Shown: positions 31,041 through 40,798 of the stretch, piece by piece
How the letters are laid out: each line of letters begins with the position of its first letter
Position numbering within the stretch: position 1 is the first letter of the stretch
Assembly (NCBI RefSeq): GCF_000378385.1
Contig: NZ_KB899660.1
Location: forward strand, 1-64,000
DNA length: 64,000 bases
Direction of reading: 5' to 3'
Source: Paenibacillus daejeonensis DSM 15491
GTDB lineage: Bacteria > Bacillota > Bacilli > Paenibacillales > Paenibacillaceae
The notes under the pieces: model-generated
Database searches by the model: none
Told to the model about the DNA's origin: nothing
What the model saw: only the letters and a program-made list of their open reading frames with translations
Made by a program: the position numbers and the translations under genes

Positions 31041-32159
31041 ATGGAGGAAAGCGAACCGGCGGTAAAAAATAAAAAACGCCTAAAAAAAACGATCATTGAT
31101 TGCGATATTCACAATGAAACGCCGATGAACGAGGTGAAGGAGTACCTGCCCCGTTTTTACCGTGACATGGTGGATTCGTTTGGTGCCCGAAATGTGTCAT
31201 CGATTTATTTAAATGGGACACCCAGTGGACGATTAATAGAAGGCGAAAGTAGGCCGAGAAGCGCTTCACCCAGAACGACCAAAGATATCGTCAATCATTA
31301 TCGTTCCAAGCTGCTGGATCCATTTCATCTGGAATACGGGATTCTGACCGCATCCGATTACTCGACCCATACGCTTCCGGATATTGACTTTGCTGCTGCG
31401 ATTGCTTCAGCCAAAAATGATTATATTGCGGAACGTTGGCTGGCCGAAGACTCCAGGCTAAAGGGCTCCGTGTTCATTCCAAAGCAGGACCCGGCGCTGT
31501 CGGCCAAAGAAATCAACCGTGTTGGCTCTCATCCGGATGTGGTTCAAGTGATCGTGTCCAGCGGAGCGGAGAAGCCGTACGGTCATCGTTTTTACTATCC
31601 CATCTATGAAGCGTGCGTGAAGCATAATCTGCCGTTCACGATCCATGTCAGCATGGAGGGGCTGGGCATGAACCCCGCCCCGACAGGGGCCGGTTACGTG
31701 ACCTACTATGCGGAGTACAGGGCTGCGAGGCCCCAGGTGATGGCAGCCCATTTGGCCAGTTTTATCTATGAAGGCGTCTTTGAAAGGTTCCCGGACTTAA
31801 GGGTTGTACTGCAGGAATCCGGTGTCATGTGGATCGCTCCGGCACTTTGGAAGATGGATCAGGACTGGAAAGGGCTGCGGCACCAAACACCCTGGGTCAA
31901 AAAACCGCCAAGTGAATATTTTCGACAGAACGTCAGGGTAACGTCGCAACCGCTGGAAATCCCGCCGGATCGGGAATTGTTTGACAAGCTGCTCACCTCG
32001 ATCCATGCTAACGAATGTTTGTTGTATTGCAGCGATTACCCGCACTGGGATTTCGATTCTCCTGCGAAAGCGTTTCCGAAACTGGAAGACGGTTTATGGG
32101 AACGAGTTTTTTACCAAAATGCGGCGGACCTGTACGGCCTTCCGCAAAGAAAAGGGTAA
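31041..32159 (+). CDS. Amidohydrolase-family (PF04909-like) TIM-barrel metal-dependent hydrolase
   Basis: About 372 residues. Metal-site features are IIDCDIHNE near the N-terminus (DxH), HRFYYPIYEACVKHNLPFTIH (His on a later strand), VMAAHLASFIYEGVF and CSDYPHWDFD near the end (acidic ligand). This is the pattern of the amidohydrolase-2 family, which includes decarboxylases of aromatic acids and lactonases. GTG at 31023 is in frame, but GAGGAG fits ATG at 31041. It is 23 bp downstream of the Rieske gene. In a polysaccharide locus, lactone or ester cleavage is plausible, but the substrate is not known. Confidence 0.85.
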   Translation: MEESEPAVKNKKRLKKTIIDCDIHNETPMNEVKEYLPRFYRDMVDSFGARNVSSIYLNGTPSGRLIEGESRPRSASPRTTKDIVNHYRSKLLDPFHLEYGILTASDYSTHTLPDIDFAAAIASAKNDYIAERWLAEDSRLKGSVFIPKQDPALSAKEINRVGSHPDVVQVIVSSGAEKPYGHRFYYPIYEACVKHNLPFTIHVSMEGLGMNPAPTGAGYVTYYAEYRAARPQVMAAHLASFIYEGVFERFPDLRVVLQESGVMWIAPALWKMDQDWKGLRHQTPWVKKPPSEYFRQNVRVTSQPLEIPPDRELFDKLLTSIHANECLLYCSDYPHWDFDSPAKAFPKLEDGLWERVFYQNAADLYGLPQRKG

Positions 32160-32185
32160 CATCATTCTATTGAAGGAGTGAGTGT

Positions 32186-33841
32186 ATGGTTAAGCTCAAA
32201 GCGAGCTTGGTTGCAGGCGTGTTGGCCGTTGGAATTGCAGTTGGGATTGCAGGGCCAGCACCAGCGCCTGTGAGGGCAGCCACCCTTGATGTCACCGATT
32301 TTGGGGCCAATGGACAGGACACGCTCGACGATACCCAGGCAATTCAGGATGCGCTGGACGGGGCCGCGCCAGGAGATACCGTGTTCATACCCGACGGAAG
32401 CTACAGCATATCGGACACGTTAAGACCAACTGTATCGGGCATCACAATCCAAGGTGAAAGCCAGGCGGGAACGGTTATCGCCTACCACGGGACGACGTCC
32501 AAAGCACTGATTCATTTGTCTGCTCTAGAAGATATAACCATAAATCATCTGACGTTGGAGGGGGAGCATAGCGCGTTAATTAGCGATGGCATTAGAGCCG
32601 AACACGGCAGCGGTCATCAAATTAACGATGTCACTATTCAGAACATAGGCTCCAATACGGCATTCGGTCCGCATGCGATCTATTTTACGAATTCACCCGG
32701 AGCCAAGATCACAAACAATACGATAAGCAATATTGGCGTGGGAGATATGTGGGGAGCCGGGATGCGCATCGCTTTTGGTTCAGATGAAGCGTTGATTGAA
32801 GGCAATACCATCGCGGACACGGGCCGCGGCGGCATCTTCGCGAATAACGGCTGCTCGGATCTGATCATACGCGATAATAAGATCACCGGCTCGGGACTTC
32901 ATTCATACGGATTATCGATCGAGCTGCACACCGATTGTGACCGTGCATTGGTGGAGGACAATGATGTCGACCACTGGATCAGCCTTGTCAGGTCCGACAC
33001 CGTGGCGGTTCGCCGCAATACCGTAAGTGCCAATGACGGATCGGTGAAGGGATATGGCCTGGAGATCATGTCAAGCAATGCTGTTGTTACGGAGAATCTG
33101 GTAGACGGCGGGCAGCGAATCGGAATCTCCGTGTCTGAATATTCGAACGGGCGTTATCAGTACTTTGGCCATAATACGATTCAAAATATGATTCAGTGGG
33201 GCGTGCAGCTTCAAGGAGGGTTAAATCCGATCAGCCATATGTATTTCTATAAAAATACGTTCAAGGGCACACAGTACAACCATCCGGATGCGCTCTATCC
33301 TGCACACTCGGGTCACGGCTTCCGCATTCACGGGGGAACGAGCTACACAACCTTGGATAGCAATGAGATTATCGGTAATGAGAAGTTGGGTCTGGAGATC
33401 ACGGGCGGTGCCGGGGTGGACCAGCTCAGCGTAGTGAACAACCACATCAGCAATAACGGAAGCGCGTCGATCAATCAGTACCCTGCCACTGCCCTGGACC
33501 TGGAGTGGGCGGGGAATATCGTCACAGGCAATGTAACCGATACGCAGCTGACCTCAAGAGGGTTTTCCAATCAGAAGCCGACGGCGAACTTTACGTATAC
33601 ACTCCATGCTGAGGTCGGCGAGGCCGTCCAATTTACGAATACTTCTGTAGATTCGGACGGTACGATTGACCATGTGCTGTGGGACTTTGGGGACGGGCTG
33701 CCATCGACTCAGTTAAACCCAAGTTATACGTATAACGAGGCTGGGGTGTACACGGTAGCACTGCTAGTGTGGGATGAAGAAGGAAGAGCCGATCTGCAGG
33801 AACAACAAGTGCTCGTAAGCACCGCGGCGGGCGGTTCGTGA
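32186..33841 (+). CDS. Secreted right-handed beta-helix protein with PKD domain (lyase-like)
   Basis: 551 residues. A signal peptide (about 1-31, ending PVRAATL) is followed by a pectate-lyase-like start (VTDFGANGQDTLDDTQAIQDAL in two parts, the PL6/GH28-type opening) and many parallel beta-helix turns of the NxI/NxxxDN type (EGNTIADTGRGGIFANNGC, VVNNHISNNGS). The last 90 residues are a PKD domain (WDFGDG, YTYNEAGVYTVALLV). No sorting signal, so it is secreted or loosely wall-bound. The fold is typical of uronate-polymer lyases and epimerases, which fits the next gene, a heparinase-like lyase. Catalytic residues could not be assigned with confidence. Confidence 0.88.
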   Translation: MVKLKASLVAGVLAVGIAVGIAGPAPAPVRAATLDVTDFGANGQDTLDDTQAIQDALDGAAPGDTVFIPDGSYSISDTLRPTVSGITIQGESQAGTVIAYHGTTSKALIHLSALEDITINHLTLEGEHSALISDGIRAEHGSGHQINDVTIQNIGSNTAFGPHAIYFTNSPGAKITNNTISNIGVGDMWGAGMRIAFGSDEALIEGNTIADTGRGGIFANNGCSDLIIRDNKITGSGLHSYGLSIELHTDCDRALVEDNDVDHWISLVRSDTVAVRRNTVSANDGSVKGYGLEIMSSNAVVTENLVDGGQRIGISVSEYSNGRYQYFGHNTIQNMIQWGVQLQGGLNPISHMYFYKNTFKGTQYNHPDALYPAHSGHGFRIHGGTSYTTLDSNEIIGNEKLGLEITGGAGVDQLSVVNNHISNNGSASINQYPATALDLEWAGNIVTGNVTDTQLTSRGFSNQKPTANFTYTLHAEVGEAVQFTNTSVDSDGTIDHVLWDFGDGLPSTQLNPSYTYNEAGVYTVALLVWDEEGRADLQEQQVLVSTAAGGS

Positions 33842-33861
33842 TGGATAGGGGGAGCTAGGCT

Positions 33862-35781
33862 ATGCTTGCAGAGCAATTTGAAGAGCACCTGTGGCAGCAC
33901 CTTCCATCAGTGGAGACGATTCAAATCTATCCAAGCATCGATGATAGACAGGCATGGGAGGCACTGCCGGAACAGGTCAGGAACGTTTGGTTGAGCCAAG
34001 GAGAGGAATATTTGGGATACACTTGGCCTGTACTTCCGGCAACATTATTCATGGAGTTCCTACGGAATGGTAATCGAACCCGATACGAGAATATAAGTTT
34101 CGACCGGCGAAAAGCGCTCACGGCATTGGTGATGGCGGAATGCTTGGAAAGCCAGGGCCGCTTTCTGGACGATATTGTGAACGGAATATGGAGCATGTGT
34201 GAGGAGACTTCCTGGGTTATTCCGGCTCATAACACGATGCAGCCAGTGGGGCTGACAGAACGGCATCCGCACCTTGCTACCGCATCATTACCGGATAAAG
34301 AAAGGCCGGTGATCGACTTGTTCGCGGCCGAGACCGGGGCCCTACTGGCCTGGACGATTCATCTGCTTCAATCTCGCCTGGATGCAGTGTCACCCCTATT
34401 AATCAGCAGAATAAATCAAGAAGTTAGAGAGCGATTAATTAAGCCGTTTCTTGAACATGACAGTTATTCCTGGATGGGTTTTTGCGATTCACCCATTAAG
34501 TTGAACAATTGGAATCCATGGATTAATTCCAACCTGTTGGCGATTTTCCTACTGATGGAGCCGGATGAGGAGCTGCGACACGGAGCGATTGTCAAGATCC
34601 TCCGAAGTTTGGATCGCTTTATCGACGCTTACCCAGAAGATGGCGGCTGCGATGAAGGTCCGGCGAATTGGGGCCGAGCAGGAGGTTCGTTGTTCGATGC
34701 CTTGGAATTACTGGCACTGGCAAGTGGCAGACAAATTTCACTCTATGATGACACCAAAATTCAGGCCATGGGCAGCTATATTCAAAAGATGCATATTGAC
34801 GGAGCGTATTTTGTAAACTTCGCGGATTCGCCAGCTGTTGTTTCGTTATTGCCTTGCAGGGTGTATCGCTACGGGACACGGATAGACGATATCGCCATGC
34901 AAGCAATGGCGTCGAACTATTTCCACCAGAGCAACGATAAAGAATTGACCTTCTCGCGAACACCTATGCATGTGCTGTTGAATCTGTTCATGTACAGCGA
35001 ATTAATGCAGGCGGACACCAAGCCGATCAAACAGCTTCATTGCTGGATGCCTGATACCGAAATTATGTGTGCACGAGAGCGGGAGGAAGGATCAGGCGGG
35101 ATCTTCCTTGCTGCCAAGGGAGGCCACAACGGGGAAAGCCATAATCATAACGACGTCGGCAGCTTCATGGTATATGCGGACGGAGAGCCGGTGTTGATCG
35201 ATATAGGCGTGGAAGAGTATTCGGCAGCCACATTTGGTCCGGACCGGTATACCATTTGGACCATGCAATCGGGATACCACAACCTGCCTTCGGTCAATGG
35301 CCATTCACAGCAACCGGGCCAGTCCTCGCGGGCAACAGCCACGACTTGTCTGGAGCAGGGGAGGGTCTCTATATTATCGCTGGAGCTAGCCCAGGCGTAT
35401 GCTCAGGAAGCCGGAATTCGGAGCTGGCGCAGAACATGCAGTCTTATTCGGGAGTCATCCGGTCGGAGCCGCGTTGTCATTGTGGAGGAGGCAGAGTTCC
35501 AAGCGGGTAGTAACCGGATTGAGCTGCATTTCATGACCCTCCTCCGACCAGAACAAAGGGAAGGAGAAGTAATTCTTGGTTCTTTTGCCCTGCAATTTGG
35601 TGAAAAGCCTTATAAAATAATTATAGAAACCCTTCCCATTAACGATAGGAAGCTGGCCAAAGCATGGGGACAGCAGTTGTATCGCATAACAGCACGATTT
35701 GAAACCGTTCACTCGCACACTTTTAAACTTTCTGTAACCTTAAGCAAAATAGAGAAGTGCAGAGCACAATTTACTCCTTGA
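33862..35781 (+). CDS. Heparinase II/III-like polysaccharide lyase
   Basis: 639 residues. The N-terminal half is an (alpha/alpha) toroid with DEGPANWGRAGG, and the C-terminal half is a beta-sandwich with the conserved GGHNGESHNHNDVGSFMVYA (cut short here), followed by DGEPVLIDIGVEEYS. The His-Asn-His-Asn-Asp cluster is the hallmark of heparinase II/III. There is no signal peptide, so it should act in the cytoplasm on imported oligosaccharides, as exolytic family members do. ATG at 33862 has AGGGGGAG upstream. It is the last gene of the operon; a strong terminator follows. The substrate is inferred to be a uronic-acid polymer. Confidence 0.9.
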   Translation: MLAEQFEEHLWQHLPSVETIQIYPSIDDRQAWEALPEQVRNVWLSQGEEYLGYTWPVLPATLFMEFLRNGNRTRYENISFDRRKALTALVMAECLESQGRFLDDIVNGIWSMCEETSWVIPAHNTMQPVGLTERHPHLATASLPDKERPVIDLFAAETGALLAWTIHLLQSRLDAVSPLLISRINQEVRERLIKPFLEHDSYSWMGFCDSPIKLNNWNPWINSNLLAIFLLMEPDEELRHGAIVKILRSLDRFIDAYPEDGGCDEGPANWGRAGGSLFDALELLALASGRQISLYDDTKIQAMGSYIQKMHIDGAYFVNFADSPAVVSLLPCRVYRYGTRIDDIAMQAMASNYFHQSNDKELTFSRTPMHVLLNLFMYSELMQADTKPIKQLHCWMPDTEIMCAREREEGSGGIFLAAKGGHNGESHNHNDVGSFMVYADGEPVLIDIGVEEYSAATFGPDRYTIWTMQSGYHNLPSVNGHSQQPGQSSRATATTCLEQGRVSILSLELAQAYAQEAGIRSWRRTCSLIRESSGRSRVVIVEEAEFQAGSNRIELHFMTLLRPEQREGEVILGSFALQFGEKPYKIIIETLPINDRKLAKAWGQQLYRITARFETVHSHTFKLSVTLSKIEKCRAQFTP

Positions 35782-35801
35782 ATGTTGTACCACCATAATC
35801 A

Positions 35802-35833
35802 AAAGAACCAGCGCACGTCCGCGCTGGTTCTTT
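35802..35833 (+). terminator. Rho-independent terminator of the first polysaccharide locus
   Basis: Perfect 13-bp arms AAAGAACCAGCGC (35802-35814) and GCGCTGGTTCTTT (35821-35833) with a 6-base loop. It closes the operon running from 27092 or earlier. Confidence 0.85.
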
Positions 35834-35929
35834 GTGATGAGAAAAACCCAAGATTGCACAAATTACTCATGCCTCGGCCATCCCGATCGTTTAGAATAGC
35901 ATTGTAGACAGACAAAGGAGTGGATTTAC

Positions 35930-36823
35930 ATGCTGCTTGAACTAAAAGAAGTGTCGGTTCGTTACCGGGGTGCAGAGCGAAATGCGGTGGATCGGGTATC
36001 TTTCTCTGTGGAAGAGAACCAGATCGTGTCCATCGTCGGTCATAATGGGGCCGGCAAAAGCACGTTGATCCAGGCGATCATGCAGGACATCCATTATGCG
36101 GGCCAGATTACATACGGCTTTCCTGAAAAGGAACTCTACAAATGGATTCGCGTCCAGACACAAACCTCCACATTTGAGAAGAAAGCCAAAGTCAAAGACA
36201 TGGTGCAGCTGTACATCCAATTAACAGACAGCCGCGAGACGGTAGAAGCGCTGCTGGAAAGCGTGCAGATGCAGGATTTTAAGCATGCATATCTGGAGAA
36301 ACTATCGGGCGGCGAGAAACAGAAGATTGCTGTCCTGCTGGCTACGATCGGCAGTCCGAAACTGATTATCCTCGACGAGCTGACCACCGGCCTCGACGTC
36401 GTATCGCGGCGTATGATCTGGGACCTGCTGAACAAGATCCGCAGGGATAAAGGCATCAGCATCCTGCTCACTAGCCATTTCCTGGACGAAGTAGAATATT
36501 TGTCAGATGACGTGATCATCCTTGAGCGCGGCGCCGTGAAACAGCACGGGACGGTGGGGGAGCTGGTGGAGCATGCATTCGACCGTTCGAAGCTGGCAAC
36601 CAGTCTGACCGACAGCAGCTTCCGGTACGCTGATCTAAGGTACAAATATACGAAGCACAAGAATAAGCTCATGATCGAATACCGGGTAGAGCAGGAAAGA
36701 GACGTATTCGACAATCTGCAGGCTTGCGGCGGGTATGATATCCGGCTCCAGCAGCGGACATTCGAAGAAGCCTTTCTGAAACTGATTGGCTATCAGCTGG
36801 ATGAGAAAGGAGAAACCAAATGA
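35930..36823 (+). CDS. ABC transporter ATPase (ABC-2 exporter type)
   Basis: 297 residues. Walker A GHNGAGKST (38-46), signature LSGGEKQKIA, and Walker B LIILDELTTGLD, in which the usual Pro after Asp-Glu is Leu. A C-terminal region of about 80 residues after the D-loop is common in exporters of antibiotics or lipids. ATG at 35930 with AAAGGAG. Its TGA overlaps the permease ATG at 36820, so the two are coupled. The convergent two-component genes at 37597 and 38202 may regulate this transporter. The substrate is unknown. Confidence 0.92.
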   Translation: MLLELKEVSVRYRGAERNAVDRVSFSVEENQIVSIVGHNGAGKSTLIQAIMQDIHYAGQITYGFPEKELYKWIRVQTQTSTFEKKAKVKDMVQLYIQLTDSRETVEALLESVQMQDFKHAYLEKLSGGEKQKIAVLLATIGSPKLIILDELTTGLDVVSRRMIWDLLNKIRRDKGISILLTSHFLDEVEYLSDDVIILERGAVKQHGTVGELVEHAFDRSKLATSLTDSSFRYADLRYKYTKHKNKLMIEYRVEQERDVFDNLQACGGYDIRLQQRTFEEAFLKLIGYQLDEKGETK

Positions 36824-37596
36824 AGACATCACTCAGCTTAACCAAATACCATCTCAAGCTGCTGTTCCGGGATCTGCCGTCTGTCCTTATGGCTTTTCTG
36901 ATGCCTATCGGTTTCTACGTCCTGTTTGGATATATGCTGCAGGATGCCAATGTCAACAACAATTCGCTGACCGATCTGCTCATCCCGCTGTATATCATTA
37001 TTATCATCGGTAATGCGGTCTTTAATGTGTTCGGCGTCCTCTATGTGAACGCCAAAGAGAGCGGTAATCTGCAGAAGTTCAAGTTCCTAGGCGTCAGCGA
37101 ACTACGCTTTTCCTTCACGCTCTTCGTTGCAACGCTGGTGTTTCAACTGGTCGTCATCATTTCTTTCATTCTCTTTACCTACTTTTTTGACGGCAGCGTG
37201 TTCCCTCAAGATAAGCTGCTGCCAATCCTTGCGACGCTGTGCGTTATTCTGGTCTTCCATTTTGCTGCCGTCTTTTTCCTCGTTTCTCTGCTAAAGAAGT
37301 CGACGGCCTACAACCCGATCGCATTAACCTTATTTATGTACCAAATGTTTCTTGGCGGTCTTACCTTTCCGCTTCAAATGTTCCCGGAGTTCTTGCAGAA
37401 GGCCATTTATTACATCAATCCCATCATCTACGGTCGCGATGCGTTGTTAACCGCATGGACAGGTGACAGCTCGATTGGTCATGTCCTTAGAGACAATATG
37501 ATCCTGCTCAGCTTCTCGGTTGGCTTGGTAGTGGCAGGCATGATCCTTAACCGGATCTTACTATCCCAAAAAACAGCCGTAGTCTTCACCCGCTAA
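36820..37596 (+). CDS. ABC-2 type permease
   Basis: 258 residues, about six membrane helices, with an ABC-2 membrane layout: PLYIIIIIGNAVFNVFGVLYV, a central pair of helices and the late FLGGLTFPLQMFPEFLQKAIYYINPIIYGRD motif in pieces that is common in this family. The ATG overlaps the ATPase stop by 4 bp, indicating translational coupling. It should form a homodimeric membrane channel with two ATPases and move its cargo outward. Confidence 0.9.
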   Translation: MKTSLSLTKYHLKLLFRDLPSVLMAFLMPIGFYVLFGYMLQDANVNNNSLTDLLIPLYIIIIIGNAVFNVFGVLYVNAKESGNLQKFKFLGVSELRFSFTLFVATLVFQLVVIISFILFTYFFDGSVFPQDKLLPILATLCVILVFHFAAVFFLVSLLKKSTAYNPIALTLFMYQMFLGGLTFPLQMFPEFLQKAIYYINPIIYGRDALLTAWTGDSSIGHVLRDNMILLSFSVGLVVAGMILNRILLSQKTAVVFTR

Positions 37597-38205
37597 TCAG
37601 CGGTTATTGGCAAGCTTTATGATGCCAAGCTCAATTCCTTTTACGATCGCCGCAACGGTGGAGTGCACCATCAGCTTGTCGTTGACCGACATCAAGTGGT
37701 TATTCACCGTTCGTCGGCTGATCAAAAGCCTGTCCGCGATCGCTTGCTGCGTGTCGCCGTTGCTAGCAAATTGCAGAATTTCCTTTTCCCGCGGCGTCAA
37801 CTCTTCTAGCAGCTCCTCTTCATCCTCCTTGCTCGGCATGAATACCTCACCGCCCGCATGGATCTGCCGGATATGATCGATGAGATGCTCCACGGACATG
37901 TTTTTATCGAGAAACCCCTTCGCGCCCATCCGCTTTGCTTCCCGGTGATATTCCTGCAGATTATAACCGGACAGGAACGCCACCTTTGTATCCGGAGCAT
38001 GAGCCAGCACCTCCCTGCACACATCCAATCCGCTGTAAGCGCCCATGTGAATGTCCATCAAGATGATGTCCGGCTGCTCCTTCTCGATAATTCCCATGAT
38101 GTTTTCAGGCATTTGTACATATTTGAACGCTTCAACAAGCTGGCCCATGACAATTTCCAGGCTCTTGGCGAACAACTGATGATCGTCAAATAATAGAATC
38201 TTCAT
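37597..38205 (-). CDS. NarL/LuxR-type response regulator
   Basis: 202 residues. The receiver domain has DDHQLF at 7-12, phospho-acceptor Asp51 in ILMDIHMG and a Lys in GFLDKNMS. A C-terminal LuxR helix-turn-helix (TPREKEILQFASNGDTQQAIA, RRTVNNHL) follows. Its start lies inside the end of the upstream kinase gene (4-bp overlap), so the two are co-translated. The stop abuts the convergent permease stop, which leaves no terminator gap. A likely target is the adjacent ABC exporter, by analogy with exporter-linked two-component systems. Confidence 0.92.
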   Translation of the reverse strand: MKILLFDDHQLFAKSLEIVMGQLVEAFKYVQMPENIMGIIEKEQPDIILMDIHMGAYSGLDVCREVLAHAPDTKVAFLSGYNLQEYHREAKRMGAKGFLDKNMSVEHLIDHIRQIHAGGEVFMPSKEDEEELLEELTPREKEILQFASNGDTQQAIADRLLISRRTVNNHLMSVNDKLMVHSTVAAIVKGIELGIIKLANNR

Positions 38206-39995
38206 GACGTTCTCCTTGGTAAAGTTAATAGGAACTGTTTGCCGAGCGCATCTTGCATCATGTCGAAGGTTCCTCCCAGCGACTGGGCTTGATGCTTCAG
38301 GCTGGACAGGCCGAGGTGTCTAATTTTGACCTCCAGATCCTCTGCCTGGATCAGTTTGCCGTCATCCCGAAAGTCGAGCACTAGATCCTCCCCTTCATGG
38401 AGGGAGATCCAAAGGTTCTCTGCTTCTCCGTACTTGCATGTATTGGTTAGCAACTCCTGAATGGCTCTGTAGAACAAGTAGGCCGCTTCTTCGTCAAGCT
38501 TGCCGGCGATCCCCTGCTTGATGTGAGGGGTTGGAATGTATCCGTACCGCTCGCGCATATCATCGATGAGGATATGAATGTTGCGCTCGAACGAAAGATC
38601 CTTGAGTGTCGACGGGTAAATGTCGTGCATCTGCGAACGAATGGATGTATTGAGCCCACCCAGCGTCTCGACGGCCAGCTCCTTGAGCGCTGTCTGTTCG
38701 GTGGGCAAGGCGGTGACGATGTTCTTGACGGCGATGATGTTCTGCAGCACGTTGTCGTGCAGATAATAGGTCACTTCTTTGCGAAATTTCAGCTCCTTGC
38801 TAAAGTCTGAGGCGGCCTCGGCCTTGGCGATGTGCAGCTTGCGGATCTCCTGCCACTGATCCAGCTTGCGGCCAAGATACCCGGCAAGAGCATAGTAGGT
38901 GTAATATTGCGCCGGGGCGTAAGGCATATGGGTGTTGGTTTCGTGGATAGTCAAGCATACCGAACCACCGGTATCGATTCCTTTCCCTACCGGCATCACA
39001 AGCTGACGAAAGTAGCCGCTGGCGAACATCTCCCGTTCTTTGTAACAGATGCGGATGCCGTCATTTGGCACCAGCTCTGCCCATTTCGAGTCGAACCCGG
39101 ACCAGGAGAGGTCCGTATTGTAGTCTGCTAGCGCGTCCTCGTATTTCTCCGTAAACCAGGTGTCGAGCCGCTCGTGCAGCAGCGCTGTCCGGGTGACCAG
39201 TTGGTTGCGTATGTAAAGACATATCAAGATCACGATTCCCCCGAGGATCAGGCCAATTATATTGTACAGCGCAAAGAGATTCTCGCCATAGGTGTTCAGT
39301 TGATAACTGGCCAGAGCATAACCGTAAAGGAGGATGACGACATAAGCAAACAAGATGGTGGAGGCCTGAAAGCAGCGGTAAAGATGATTTTGGATATCCT
39401 CCCATAGCAGGACTGCCACATATAGGGCGAAGCTGACGGGCAGAGAGAAGATCATATTCTCCTGATACGGGAGAAAGACCTTCGATGAGAGGGTCAAAAT
39501 GGACAACATGTGTAGTAAAGTGACGATGCCAACGCTCCATTTGTGATAACGAGATATAGAAGACAAATGCAGGACCGTTATCGTCATATAGACGGTGAAT
39601 ACCCCGAACAGCATCACGGGATAGGCCAAGATAGCCGCTGCCAAACCGAATAAGGCTATAGCATAATAGGCCTTCTTGATGGATGGACGGAATGATGCTC
39701 TGGCAGTGAAATAGACGGATGCGAAGGTAAAGAGCAGCCCCGCCCCTAGAAATAATAGCAACGGCCCCTCAAAGAACAAAAACGCCAACAAGGCAAGATG
39801 GATGGGGAGTACATGCTCCCGTTTAGGCTTGTTTGAAAAAAACAGGTACGCAGCCAGCAGCAAGTTTCCTACCACGTACACAAAAAAATAAGACGCTTGC
39901 GGCTCGATGATGTGATAAAGATAGAAGCTGGACACTCCAAGCACGGCTGCAAAAACGAACAGGATGGCTTTGTACCTATTGGATGTTAAGAGCAT
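38202..39995 (-). CDS. Sensor histidine kinase of the DesK/LiaS/ComP type
   Basis: 597 residues. About eight membrane helices fill the first 280 residues (YFFVYVVGNLLLAAYLFF and so on). A cytoplasmic segment is followed by the phospho-acceptor HisKA_3 box YYLHDNVLQNIIAVKN and an HATPase with LFYRAIQELLTNTCKYG and LSSLKHQAQSLGGT. The large membrane domain with short loops resembles ComP-like or lipid- or peptide-sensing kinases. It is upstream of and overlaps its response regulator. ATG at 39995 with AGGAGA upstream. Confidence 0.9.
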   Translation of the reverse strand: MLLTSNRYKAILFVFAAVLGVSSFYLYHIIEPQASYFFVYVVGNLLLAAYLFFSNKPKREHVLPIHLALLAFLFFEGPLLLFLGAGLLFTFASVYFTARASFRPSIKKAYYAIALFGLAAAILAYPVMLFGVFTVYMTITVLHLSSISRYHKWSVGIVTLLHMLSILTLSSKVFLPYQENMIFSLPVSFALYVAVLLWEDIQNHLYRCFQASTILFAYVVILLYGYALASYQLNTYGENLFALYNIIGLILGGIVILICLYIRNQLVTRTALLHERLDTWFTEKYEDALADYNTDLSWSGFDSKWAELVPNDGIRICYKEREMFASGYFRQLVMPVGKGIDTGGSVCLTIHETNTHMPYAPAQYYTYYALAGYLGRKLDQWQEIRKLHIAKAEAASDFSKELKFRKEVTYYLHDNVLQNIIAVKNIVTALPTEQTALKELAVETLGGLNTSIRSQMHDIYPSTLKDLSFERNIHILIDDMRERYGYIPTPHIKQGIAGKLDEEAAYLFYRAIQELLTNTCKYGEAENLWISLHEGEDLVLDFRDDGKLIQAEDLEVKIRHLGLSSLKHQAQSLGGTFDMMQDALGKQFLLTLPRRTS

Positions 39996-40086
39996 AATCG
40001 AAGTCTCCTGTTCCTACTTGGTATAGCTTGCGTTCTATCACTATACCTGAGTGATTTCAAGCAGGCAACGATTTATCTTCTGATTT

Positions 40087-40152
40087 TCATCTCGCCATTA
40101 GGCCGTGCCCCTCCAGGATCGCCTCCATACAGATCGGTCGTTAGTCCGCTGT
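40087..40152 (-). pseudogene. Remnant of an SGNH/GDSL hydrolase gene (3' end)
   Basis: On the minus strand this stretch encodes SGLTTDL, then after a jump MEAILEGHGLMAR and a stop. These match the C-terminus of the SGNH esterase at 44106 (SGLTTDLIHPSDD ... MEAILNGHGLPRR), but the part between, including the catalytic Asp-His region, is deleted and the two pieces are in different frames. The rest of the 320-bp gap around it (39996-40315) shows no gene. Confidence 0.7.
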
Positions 40153-40315
40153 TGTTTGAATACAATTTTAGTTACAATAGAACAAGAAATTTCCAATAGA
40201 CACGCCATTATATACGTTGATGAGAAGAATGGGACCATTCCTATCGTTATGCTGCCGCTAATTTATTTGATTACATCATTACTTTTAAATAGATACTCTT
40301 GAGGTGGGAGAACTG

Positions 40316-40726
40316 ATGAAAAAAAGATTCTTCACCATATTACCTGTCATATTATTGGTAATTATACTTATATTTGTTCTTGAAGGTTTTCGTTATTGGA
40401 TGAACCCTTTAACAAAACCCAACGATGAAATGGAGACCAGCATTCTGCTCCAAATTCCCCTTGGGAGTTCGATCGATGAAGTGATTCATTTCATAGAATC
40501 AAAAAGGCGATGGAAAGTGGACTGGGTTAATCATAATAACGGCTATACTAACTCTCATGAAAATCCTCGGAAAGTAATTGGGGTACAGTCAGTTGGTGCA
40601 TTTATTGGATATTACTACTCCTTTAATAATTACTATTTTCGAACGGATGTTGTTGTTTATTTTGCTTTTGATAAGGAATCAAAATTAATTGATATTGGGG
40701 TTAGTAAATACACAGATTCATTGTGA
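40316..40726 (+). CDS. Small membrane-anchored unknown protein
   Basis: About 136 residues with one N-terminal membrane helix (FTILPVILLVIILIFVLEGF, 6-25) and an outside or cytoplasmic domain of about 110 residues (SSIDEVIHFIESKRR, VVYFAFDKESKLIDIGVSKY). ATG at 40316 follows GGTGGGAG; the frame could open four codons earlier. Not recognised beyond resemblance to small Bacillales proteins of unknown function. It is AT-richer than its neighbours and stands alone. Confidence 0.65.
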   Translation: MKKRFFTILPVILLVIILIFVLEGFRYWMNPLTKPNDEMETSILLQIPLGSSIDEVIHFIESKRRWKVDWVNHNNGYTNSHENPRKVIGVQSVGAFIGYYYSFNNYYFRTDVVVYFAFDKESKLIDIGVSKYTDSL

Positions 40727-40798
40727 ACTTCTGGCTGGAATCCATATTCGCATAACTGGGTAGAAGTAGGAGGCACAATACAGTGAGATTGCATCTCG

